NCBI GenBank assembly: GCA_007127595.1
Contig: SKZA01000059.1
Location: 1-7,767 of the forward strand
Direction of reading: 5' to 3'
DNA length: 7,767 bases
Origin: Kiritimatiellia bacterium
Lineage (GTDB): Bacteria > Verrucomicrobiota > Kiritimatiellia > SLAD01
Shown here: piece by piece, positions 1 to 5,752 of the stretch
Position numbering within the stretch: position 1 is the stretch's first letter
How the letters are laid out: every line of letters starts with the position of its first letter
Position numbers and translations under genes: made by a program
Notes under the pieces: model-generated
Database searches by the model: none
What the model saw: the letters and a program-made list of their open reading frames with translations, nothing else
What the model was told of the DNA's origin: nothing

Positions 1-508
1 AACCGCGCCCCAGGTCCTTATGCTTGGCCAAGGCCGCCTTGAACGCCCGCTCCGCAAGATCAAGGTCCTGATTGTTGATCGCAAGAAACCCGCACACATA
101 CGCGGCATCCGCAATGTGCAGACATTTCTTGAGGAGCGCGCAGGCTTTGCGGTGATGCCCTGCGGTGAATTCCTTTAACCCTTCGATGAACTGCAATTCA
201 TCTTTGGGAATCATCAGGCGCTTGAAGAAGCCCGGCGTCAGGCGATCCGGAACAGGTGGCCGAGGCGGCGAGGCGGTCTGACGGGTCGTGCGTGTTGTGT
301 TCTTGTTCTTGCGGGATCGGGATTTGGATGACGGATAGGCGGTGTAGAACAAGCCGGTCCCCGGCAAACCAACTGTCGCCCGTTGACCACGCCGGCCCAC
401 GGTATATTTTGCGCCTCTCGGACCGAACGAGGTCGAGACCCCCCGCTTGCTGATGTTCAGCGTCACCCCTTTAGCAATCCGCACCCTGCGCCAGAATCGA
501 AACGCCAT
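1..508 (-). CDS. DUF4236 domain protein with TPR-like region (3'-truncated by window edge)
   Basis: Reading the minus strand from ATG at 508 gives 169 open codons that run off the left edge, so the C-terminus is missing. Residues 1-56 (starting MAFRFWRRVRIAKGVTLNIS, then a GVSTSFGPRGAKYTVGRRG stretch and GLPGTGLFYT) match the DUF4236 family, a short glycine-rich beta-type domain found at bacterial protein N-termini; its function is not established. A basic Ser/Thr/Pro-rich linker follows (about 58-92). Residues ~104-169 have the alternating Ala/Leu/Gly pattern of TPR helices (GLKEFTAGHHRKACALLKKC, then LDLAERAFKAALAKH), which suggests protein-protein contacts. The start is supported by AAGGAG at 515-520 on the minus strand, 6 nt before the ATG, and by the domain beginning at residue 1. 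It is transcribed away from the sugar genes, so a shared pathway is not indicated. The family assignment is confident; the role is unknown. Confidence 0.85.
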   Translation of the reverse strand, partial: MAFRFWRRVRIAKGVTLNISKRGVSTSFGPRGAKYTVGRRGQRATVGLPGTGLFYTAYPSSKSRSRKNKNTTRTTRQTASPPRPPVPDRLTPGFFKRLMIPKDELQFIEGLKEFTAGHHRKACALLKKCLHIADAAYVCGFLAINNQDLDLAERAFKAALAKHKDLGRG

Positions 509-531
509 CGCCCACTCCTTCCGTCCGAGGG

Positions 532-560
532 ACCATAAAAGACAGCGGCACTTGATTCAA
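532..560 (-). promoter_or_regulatory. candidate sigma70-type promoter for the DUF4236 gene
   Basis: On the minus strand, TTGAAT (555-560) and TATGGT (532-537) are separated by exactly 17 nt, each matching 4 of 6 consensus bases. Transcription would start near 525, leaving a short leader that contains the AAGGAG ribosome site. The rest of the 509-797 gap shows no gene or repeat I can support. Matches of this quality occur by chance, so this is a suggestion only. Confidence 0.3.
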
Positions 561-806
561 TGCGGAATCCTGCCGCTCCCCATCCATGCCCGCACTCACG
601 AAGGTGAACCCACGGGAATAAGCGCAAATCACATCAACTCCTTCTCAGCGCCCCTTGGCAACCTCCGCCTGCCCTCACGGGGCGAATTAAGAAATGAACC
701 AAACCCACCGCAAAGAAAATAGACAGGAACACAGAAAAGCGGCACGGACCTTGGCGGCACACAGGCTGACGAGGGATGAACGGCTGCTGATAAATTTATA
801 ACTGGA

Positions 807-851
807 GAGTAGTCCTCACAAGACGTGAAGACACGCCTTGTGAGGACCCTC
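807..851 (-). ncRNA. group II intron domain VI with bulged branch-point A
   Basis: Three bases after domain V, GAG (849-851) pairs with CTC (807-809). G848 wobbles with U811, and GTCCTCACAAG pairs perfectly with CTTGTGAGGAC. This leaves A810 unpaired on the 3' strand, the expected branch-point adenosine for lariat formation. The 11-bp inverted repeat could be mistaken for a terminator, but it has no T-tract and sits exactly where domain VI should be. Confidence 0.85.
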
Positions 852-854
852 GCA

Positions 855-887
855 GAACCGGACTTGGAGCGTTACACCATCCGGCTC
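855..887 (-). ncRNA. group II intron domain V (catalytic hairpin)
   Basis: The minus strand reads GAGCCGGATG at the 5' side and TCCGGTTC at the 3' side. These form an 8-bp lower stem (G-C, A-U, G-U, C-G, C-G, G-C, G-C, A-U). The AGC catalytic triad is near the 5' end, and AAG lies opposite the bulge. The 33-nt size and its position directly after the maturase stop codon match domain V of bacterial introns. The upper stem is imperfect. It binds the catalytic metal ions during splicing. Confidence 0.92.
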
Positions 888-901
888 CCAGATCGAGTCC
901 T

Positions 902-2209
902 TCACGCATACCGCGGATACATGCTATGCACGATGCGCGGTTTAGGCACCTCCCGTTGGAGCACTTCATAGAATCGCTTCCACGTTGTCGAGCGGCGTTG
1001 ACTTCGGCGGTTAAGCCATTTGAACAACAGGCCGCAGGCCGCGTAGAAATATCCACGCAGGCTGCGCAGATTGTCACTGACTCCGTAATACTGATAATGT
1101 CCGCGTAGGTGCATGATGAAGTAGTTCATCATGGCCCTGCCTCTCGCTGTGCGCAGACGCGACAGCTTGACGTTCAGCACGATGAGTTTCTTGATAAGAC
1201 GACCTCGCGCGGTCTTGCGTCCCACCTTGAAATATCCGCCCCTGCTGGTGCTCACGTAATGCGTGAACCCCAGGAAGTCGAAGGTGCGCGGCTTCCTGTC
1301 GCCGTCTCGACGACAGTGCCGCTTCGCCCCGCTCCCAAATCGCAGTACACGGGTCTTCTCCAGTGATAACTCAAGCCCGAACTTGGCCAGCCGTTCTTGA
1401 ACGGCCTCAAGAAACATCCGTGCCGCCGCCTCGCTTTCGCAGCAGACAACGAAATCATCCGCATAACGCACCAGAAACACCTTGCCGGGACACTGCCGGG
1501 CAAAGCGCTTCTCGAACCACAGGTCCAGCACGTAGTGCAGATAGATGTTCGCCAGTACCGGCGATACCAGCCCGCCTTGAGGGGTGCCCTCTTCACTGGC
1601 CGATACCACCCCGTCCTCCATCACCCCCGCCTTCAGAAACCGGTGAATGAGCCTCTTGAACTTCGGATCTTTTATCCGGTGCCCAATAAACCGCATCATC
1701 CAGTCGTGGTCCACTTGATCAAAGAACCCTTTGATGTCTGCGTCCACAACAAACTGGGTCCGTTCCTGGGTAATGATTTGCGACACCCGACGTAGCGCGT
1801 CATGCGCGCTGCGTCGCGGTCGAAACCCATATGAACAGTCCAGAAACTCCGGTTCCCATATCGTTTGCATGACTCGACTGAGCCGGTCCTGCACGATACG
1901 GTCCTCGAAGGCAGGTATCCCCAGTGGTCGCCACTGATCCTTTCCTTTGGGTATGTACACCCGCCGGACCGGTTGTGGGCGGTAGCCCAGCCGACGCAGC
2001 CGCTGCGAAAGGCCATCCAGCTTACCGGGCAGTCCGTCGGCATAGTCCGCTTTGCGGATGCCGTCGATGCCGGGCGCCTTGTCCTTCACGCAGTTGAAGC
2101 TGTCAGCCAGTTCCACCGGGTCGCACACCAAACCCATCAACGCCGTGAACGGCGTTGTCGGGTCCTGTGCCTTGCGTGTGAAACAGGCAAATCGCGTGGT
2201 CATGCTCAT
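902..2209 (-). CDS. ltrA: group II intron reverse transcriptase/maturase
   Basis: The 435-aa intron-encoded protein helps the intron RNA fold and splice, and copies it into DNA during retrohoming. Visible RT blocks are: an N-terminal finger region with KAPGIDGIRKADY (44-56); RRVYIPKGKDQWRPLGIPAFEDRIVQ (82-107); SYGFRPRRSAHDAL (126-139); VDADIKGFFD with catalytic Asp158 (155-164); EGTPQGGLVSPVLANIYL (207-224); the catalytic YADD (249-252); and DFLGFTHY (311-318). Residues ~340-400, including MNYFIMHLRGHYQYYGVSDN (361-380), are the maturase/thumb (X) domain. The protein ends at 435 with a short basic tail and no Cys-containing HNH endonuclease module, so homing would rely on nicked or single-stranded DNA. 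All catalytic residues seen are intact and there is no stop or frameshift. Two ATGs (2209, 2203) are possible starts; neither has a strong Shine-Dalgarno. The stop lies 14 nt before domain V. The symbol ltrA is generic for the family. Confidence 0.95.
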   Translation of the reverse strand: MSMTTRFACFTRKAQDPTTPFTALMGLVCDPVELADSFNCVKDKAPGIDGIRKADYADGLPGKLDGLSQRLRRLGYRPQPVRRVYIPKGKDQWRPLGIPAFEDRIVQDRLSRVMQTIWEPEFLDCSYGFRPRRSAHDALRRVSQIITQERTQFVVDADIKGFFDQVDHDWMMRFIGHRIKDPKFKRLIHRFLKAGVMEDGVVSASEEGTPQGGLVSPVLANIYLHYVLDLWFEKRFARQCPGKVFLVRYADDFVVCCESEAAARMFLEAVQERLAKFGLELSLEKTRVLRFGSGAKRHCRRDGDRKPRTFDFLGFTHYVSTSRGGYFKVGRKTARGRLIKKLIVLNVKLSRLRTARGRAMMNYFIMHLRGHYQYYGVSDNLRSLRGYFYAACGLLFKWLNRRSQRRSTTWKRFYEVLQREVPKPRIVHSMYPRYA

Positions 2210-2497
2210 ATTCTGCTCTGTGTCAGGGGCATGTTTCCTCCGCCTGTTATCCCAATCCGACGCCCCTTCGCTCCATCGGCATTACCCGACTTCATAGCTA
2301 CTATAGGCGTCTCCGACTCCCGTTACCCCGTGCCGTCTCACTCGCTGTTCAGACTTGATCGACGGTTGCTCCGCGCGTGCGGAGCAGGACAACGGGTCTC
2401 CCGGGTTGCCGTGTGAACACAGTGTAAGGCTCGATGCGGTCCAAGACTCCGGGGAGGCGAATGTGCGCTTGCCAACACGCGCGCATTCGTATGGCCT

Positions 2498-2543
2498 GCC
2501 GACTGATTAACGCCATCGGCCTTCCCGATACGGTCATTTCGGA
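2498..2543 (-). ncRNA. intron domain I exon-binding hairpins (EBS2 and EBS1)
   Basis: There are two consecutive hairpins on the minus strand. The first pairs TCCGA (2539-2543) with TCGGG (2524-2528) around a 10-nt loop containing TGACC (2532-2536). The second pairs GCCGA (2516-2520) with TCGGC (2498-2502) around a 13-nt loop containing TAATCA (2504-2509). TAATCA is the exact complement of the last six bases of the 5' exon, and TGACC can pair with GGTCG just upstream (one G-U). Paired loops in this order, about 180-215 nt into the intron, are what EBS2 and EBS1 look like. This was folded by eye only. Confidence 0.7.
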
Positions 2544-2720
2544 GCTGCAGCCTTCAAGGACGCCACTACGCGTTTCCTTTGCACCTCGCCTTCTTTCCTG
2601 CCTACGCATCAATCGTCCCGTTGCCGGCACAGCTGCAAGGCTGGATACGGAGCCCGTGGCTAGCGGCTACTCCGGCAGGCTTCGCACCTGCTTGTTCACG
2701 CGACCTTGCCCGGCCGCAAC

Positions 2721-2732
2721 TAATCACCGACC
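2721..2732 (-). other. intron target exon sequence (IBS1 and IBS2)
   Basis: On the minus strand the 5' exon ends GGTCG-G-TGATTA. TGATTA (2721-2726) is proposed IBS1 and GGTCG (2728-2732) proposed IBS2, separated by one G. They pair with the loops at 2504-2509 and 2532-2536. These bases direct where the intron inserts and splices. Just upstream is an 10-bp palindrome, CCTAATTAGG (2733-2742). No reading frame of interest crosses the junction, so the target appears non-coding. Confidence 0.65.
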
Positions 2733-2799
2733 CCTAATTAGGCATTGCGGTGCGATGCGTCCCGTGCTTGAATGGCGCGGCTCTGCTTGATGAACCTTT

Positions 2800-4023
2800 A
2801 TGAGACCTTGGAAACAAACCTTCCACCAAGCGCGGGCGTTCCTACGTCGGCTGGTACGACGCCTGCGCGGGATCAACGAACGATGCGTGACACGCACGCC
2901 GGAACCCGGCGCCCCCGCGCGGGGACGCGTGCTTCTTTCTTATATCATCGACGGCGTGTTGGCGCGAACAGAGGACGAACTGCCCTATTCGCACCCTCAT
3001 TTCTGGGAGACGCATGCCATGGCCCAAGCCTTCCGGGATGAAGGATATATCGTGGACGTCATCCACTGGACGCGTCGGACACCTCCACCCCGCCTCGATT
3101 ACGATATCTATGTCGATGTACGTCGCAATTTCGACCGCTTTGCGGCCCTCATGCCTCCGACCTGCCTCAAAATCGCCCACATGGATACAGCGCATCACCA
3201 GGTACATAACGGGAATCAACGTGAACGCCTCGCCGCGTTGAAGGAACGGCGCGGTATCGAACTCGCCCCGTTCAAATTGGTGGAAGAGAATATGGCCGCC
3301 GAGAACGCCGACGTGATCACCGTCCTGGGCAACGACTTTACCATCAACACGTTCGCCTATGCCGGCAAACCCGTCCATCGTATTCGTCTGTCCAACGCCT
3401 TCACCTATCCCTTTCCGGAGCAGAAGGATTTCAGCGCGGCGCGACAACGATTTCTCTGGCTGGGGAGCGAAGGATTCGTCCACAAGGGCCTGGACCTCGT
3501 CCTGGAAGCTTTCGCAGAAATGCCCGACCACGAGCTGGTGATCTGCGGCCCGCTGGACAGCGAGCCCGCCTTCACGCGCGCTTTCTCGAACTTGCTCTAC
3601 GATACACCGAATATCCGCGTCGAAGGTTGGGTCGATGTGAGCGGCTCCCGATTCCGCGAACTGGCCGACTCCTGTCTGGCCATGGTCTACCCCTCCTGCT
3701 CCGAGGGGGGCGGCGGTTGCGTGATCACGATGATGCATGCGGGCTTGATTCCCATCGCGAGTCGCGAAGCCAGCGTGGATATCGATCCTTCTTGCGGAAT
3801 TCTTCTGGAGGAATCCTCGGTGGCCGCTCTACAATCCGCGGTGCGTACCCTGTCCGAGACCGCGCCGGATCAACGTAAGGCGATGGCGCGCGCCGCATGG
3901 ACACGCGCGCGCGAGAATCATACGCGCGAACGCTTCAAAGAGGACTACCGCGCATTCGTGAGACGATTACCCGAATATCTGCGGGCCAAACAAGCACACA
4001 CAGCAAAGGAAGGACTTTCATGA
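2800..4023 (+). CDS. GT4-type (GT-B fold) glycosyltransferase
   Basis: This 407-aa protein is probably a cytoplasmic or membrane-associated enzyme that transfers a sugar from a nucleotide donor onto a growing surface glycan. The N-terminal Rossmann-like half begins around RVLLSYIIDGVL (43-54). The C-terminal donor-binding half shows FLWLGSEGFVHKGLDLVLEAF (218-238, Lys229 in the usual donor-phosphate position), HELVICGP (244-251), NIRVEGWV (271-278) and PSCSEGGGGCVITMMHAGLIPIA (298-320). The first Glu of the family's E-x7-E motif is Glu302; position 310, where the second Glu would be, is Thr. The first ~40 residues are Arg-rich and could form an amphipathic helix. ATG 2800 is the first start after an in-frame stop at 2791, but no Shine-Dalgarno precedes it, so the true start could be further in. 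It overlaps the next gene by 4 bp (ATGA), implying translational coupling. The acceptor and donor sugars cannot be read from the sequence. Confidence 0.85.
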   Translation: MRPWKQTFHQARAFLRRLVRRLRGINERCVTRTPEPGAPARGRVLLSYIIDGVLARTEDELPYSHPHFWETHAMAQAFRDEGYIVDVIHWTRRTPPPRLDYDIYVDVRRNFDRFAALMPPTCLKIAHMDTAHHQVHNGNQRERLAALKERRGIELAPFKLVEENMAAENADVITVLGNDFTINTFAYAGKPVHRIRLSNAFTYPFPEQKDFSAARQRFLWLGSEGFVHKGLDLVLEAFAEMPDHELVICGPLDSEPAFTRAFSNLLYDTPNIRVEGWVDVSGSRFRELADSCLAMVYPSCSEGGGGCVITMMHAGLIPIASREASVDIDPSCGILLEESSVAALQSAVRTLSETAPDQRKAMARAAWTRARENHTRERFKEDYRAFVRRLPEYLRAKQAHTAKEGLS

Positions 4024-4976
4024 GCATATCCCCTGAGACAAGCCGGCCCGAAGTCTGGGCGGCGGTTCTGGGCTATAATAATGTGGACGACACGATCGAG
4101 TGTCTCAAGAGTCTCGAGGCCGTCACGTATGAGAATTTGAAACGGCTCTATGTGGATAATGGCAGCGAGCCGGGCACCTGCGAAAAGGTGTTGGAGGCCA
4201 TTCCCGGGTGCGGCGTGCTCCGTCTCGATCCCAACGCCGGCGTGGCGGGTGGCTTGAACGCCGGAATTGCACATGCCCTGAAGAACGGCGCGGATTATGT
4301 CATTATCCTGAATAACGATACCACGGTGGACCCGGCCTTTGCCGGCCACCTGGTCGAAGCCGCCTGCACCGACCCGAAGATCGGGATGTTGGTGCCCAAG
4401 ATCTATTACTACGATCACCCCGACACGATCTGGTCGGCCGGCTCGGTCTTCCGCCGCTTTCCGCCGGTCGTGTACATGCGCAAAACACGCGGACCGGATG
4501 ACGGCCGATACGACGAGCCGCAAGACGTGGATTACGCCACCTTTTGCGTCATCATGCTTAGCCGGCCCATGATTGAACAAGCCGGCTTATTGGATCCCGA
4601 CTATCACTTTCTCTACGAGGATTACGACTTATGTATCCGCGCGCGCGAAGCGGGCTTCCGTATTCGGTACGTGCCCCAAGCGCACGTCAAACATAAGATT
4701 TCGAAGACCACGGGCGCAGGCACGCCGAACCCTAAATTCTGGCGCACCTATGGACGCAGCGAATCCATCTTTCGCCGCAAGTTTCGCCATCATCGTTGGC
4801 TCACCGGTTGGACGCACGCCATCTACATTGTGTTGCGTTTCGTTTACGAGGGGAACTGGTACGGCGTAAGACCCTACATTGAAGGATGGCGTCAAGGCGC
4901 GCGCGACGAACTGCATCCGCCGCCGCAACTTGGCGATGCGCAAGTCGCTGATGGCAAAGTACTACGCGCGCCATGA
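4020..4976 (+). CDS. GT2 family glycosyltransferase (WbbL/rhamnosyltransferase-like)
   Basis: This 318-aa GT-A fold inverting transferase is of the type found in O-antigen and exopolysaccharide loci. Its N-terminal strand EVWAAVLGYNNVDDTIECLKSL (11-32) starts the fold. NAGVAGGLNAGIAHAL (72-87) lines the nucleotide site. IILNNDTTVDP (95-105) carries the DxD-like metal motif (NND, 98-100). HFLYEDYDLCIRAREAGFRIRYVP (196-219) holds the ED catalytic-base motif. The C-terminal ~60 residues are aromatic and basic, possibly contacting the membrane. The open frame extends upstream to 3897, but that part lies inside the GT4 gene. ATG 4020 is preferred because AAGGAAGGA (4006-4014) precedes it and the conserved domain follows at once. 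The ATGA overlap with the GT4 gene indicates one mRNA and coordinated action on the same glycan. Resemblance to rhamnosyltransferases is general and does not prove the donor. The last ~15 residues look unlike the rest. Confidence 0.9.
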   Translation: MSISPETSRPEVWAAVLGYNNVDDTIECLKSLEAVTYENLKRLYVDNGSEPGTCEKVLEAIPGCGVLRLDPNAGVAGGLNAGIAHALKNGADYVIILNNDTTVDPAFAGHLVEAACTDPKIGMLVPKIYYYDHPDTIWSAGSVFRRFPPVVYMRKTRGPDDGRYDEPQDVDYATFCVIMLSRPMIEQAGLLDPDYHFLYEDYDLCIRAREAGFRIRYVPQAHVKHKISKTTGAGTPNPKFWRTYGRSESIFRRKFRHHRWLTGWTHAIYIVLRFVYEGNWYGVRPYIEGWRQGARDELHPPPQLGDAQVADGKVLRAP

Positions 4977-5028
4977 ACTTGCCATGAACGCTTGACGCCA
5001 CTTTTTGATCCGTGTTACAGAAGCACCT

Positions 5029-5625
5029 ATGAAAATTGATAAGAAACTATTCGGTTGGCTCCCCTTGTGGGGAATTTTGCTTGTGACAATGTCCATCTTC
5101 GCGCTGGGCTGTCTGGAATATGATAATACTTCGACCACAGACGGCAGCCCGGCGCCCGCCAGTGTGCCCGAGCCGGTCGTGGAGGAGCCTTCCCCTGCGC
5201 CGCGTCAAGAGGTGGCGGAACGCACGGAACCGGAACCCGAACCCGAACGGGTTCCCGAGCCGCAACCAGTCGAAGTCAGCGAGTATAATGACACTTTCCG
5301 TTATGTGCCCGGGGAGGACAGTGTTCGGATTTATATACCGCGCCAATTCGGCATGTGGCAGTTGGGCGTTTTATCGCTGCGCCCGCACGTACAACTTTGG
5401 GGACCCACTCGCACCACGTCCTATCCCGTGGTTGTCCCGATCGGCGGAGAGGAATTGGCCCGACGTGCCGCCAGAGTTTCACATGGATCAGCCATCCTGA
5501 TTCATGCCAACACGTCGAATGAGACGACGGGGCCCCATGCAAATGCCACATGGCGCATACCGGACCCCACGCGCTCTTATAGTGGTGATGGAACACGCGT
5601 CAGGGACGGGGAGAGGCCGCATTAA
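5029..5625 (+). CDS. hypothetical Pro/Glu-rich putative lipoprotein
   Basis: I do not recognise this 198-aa protein. Residues 1-27 look like a signal peptide: MKIDKK, a hydrophobic run (LFGWLPLWGILLVTMSIFALG), then Cys28. Ala-Leu-Gly-Cys is an acceptable though not ideal lipobox, so Cys28 may be lipid-modified and the protein anchored facing the periplasm or cell surface. Residues ~41-82 are a Pro/Glu-rich, probably disordered stalk containing an EPEPEPERVPEPQP stretch. Residues ~85-198 may be a small domain (SVRIYIPRQFGMWQLGVL, GPTRTTSYPVVVPIGGEELARR) followed by a polar tail; it has no motif I can assign. ATG 5029 was chosen because it places the signal peptide at the N-terminus; a TTG at 5005 would add eight residues. 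No strong ribosome site is visible. It starts 52 bp after the GT2 stop and reads in the same direction. Its place in the cluster hints at export or assembly, which is inference. Confidence 0.6.
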   Translation: MKIDKKLFGWLPLWGILLVTMSIFALGCLEYDNTSTTDGSPAPASVPEPVVEEPSPAPRQEVAERTEPEPEPERVPEPQPVEVSEYNDTFRYVPGEDSVRIYIPRQFGMWQLGVLSLRPHVQLWGPTRTTSYPVVVPIGGEELARRAARVSHGSAILIHANTSNETTGPHANATWRIPDPTRSYSGDGTRVRDGERPH

Positions 5626-5681
5626 GACGACGCCGTTTTTCGGGCGCCGCGGGCGGGAACGGATTACCTGAGGTCTGTAGG

Positions 5682-5710
5682 GCGACATAGTTCCTCTGGG
5701 GCATTATGTT
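5682..5710 (+). promoter_or_regulatory. candidate promoter upstream of rfbF
   Basis: GCGACA (5682-5687) and TATGTT (5705-5710) are separated by 17 nt, each matching 4 of 6 sigma70 consensus bases. The predicted start near 5717 would give a leader of about 36 nt before rfbF. The 127-bp gap before rfbF is large for this cluster, consistent with a separate promoter. The support is weak. Confidence 0.25.
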
Positions 5711-5726
5711 TGGGCATGATCGCCCA
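5711..5726 (+). repeat. short inverted repeat before rfbF
   Basis: TGGGC (5711-5715) and GCCCA (5722-5726) form a 5-bp perfect inverted repeat around ATGATC. It falls at or just after the candidate transcription start, where an operator or a small leader hairpin could act. No T-tract follows, so it is not a terminator. It is short enough to be chance. Confidence 0.25.
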
Positions 5727-5752
5727 GGCTGAACCATAGACGGTGGAGAAGT

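Larger units (their letters stand above)
798..2720 (-). mobile_element. group II intron, full length, minus strand
   Basis: This is a self-splicing retroelement of about 1.9 kb. It consists of an RNA scaffold around an intron-encoded reverse transcriptase/maturase (902-2209). On the minus strand the order is exon-binding hairpins (2498-2543), further intron RNA including a purine-rich tract just before the ORF, the ORF, domain V (855-887) and domain VI (807-851). The 5' junction is set at 2720/2721 because the last six exon bases (TGATTA) are perfectly complementary to TAATCA in a hairpin loop at 2504-2509. The intron then begins GTTGCG, a departure from the usual GTGYG. The next hairpin, GCGGCC/GGTCGC with loop GGGCAA, also lies inside this boundary. 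The 3' end is less certain: an AT ends at 798, but that is 12 nt past the branch A at 810 where 7-8 is usual, so any end from 797 to 803 is possible. The intron is antisense to the sugar operon and lies between genes rather than in one. Confidence 0.88.

Noticed and set aside
447..722. Plus-strand 91-aa open frame over the DUF4236 5' flank
   Set aside because: It overlaps the start of the DUF4236 gene on the other strand, has no ribosome site and shows no protein-like composition.
807..851. Strong inverted repeat as a terminator or transposon end
   Set aside because: It is the intron's domain VI: it follows domain V by three bases, has a bulged A and lacks a T-tract.
2683..2687. GTGCG on the minus strand as the intron's 5' end
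   Set aside because: It matches GTGYG, but it lies inside a GCAGG/CCTGC hairpin. The exon bases before it (AAGCAG) have no obvious partner in the exon-binding loops, whereas the junction at 2720 does.
2842..3738. 298-aa open frame antisense to the GT4 gene
   Set aside because: It is a by-product of GC-rich codon use opposite a gene with clear glycosyltransferase motifs; no recognisable protein features.
3897..4019. Longer N-terminus for the GT2 protein starting at 3897
   Set aside because: The extra 41 residues lie within the GT4 coding sequence and look unlike a glycosyltransferase; ATG 4020 has a good ribosome site and the fold begins right after it.
4992..5020. Promoter before the putative lipoprotein (TTGACG at 4992-4997)
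   Set aside because: The -35-like box is good, but the matching -10 position (TTACAG) agrees at only 2 of 6 bases, and the start would fall almost on the ATG.
5636..5660. Terminator-like GC-rich stretch after the lipoprotein gene
   Set aside because: CGCC/GGCG can pair only weakly around the T-run, and no T-tract follows a stem.
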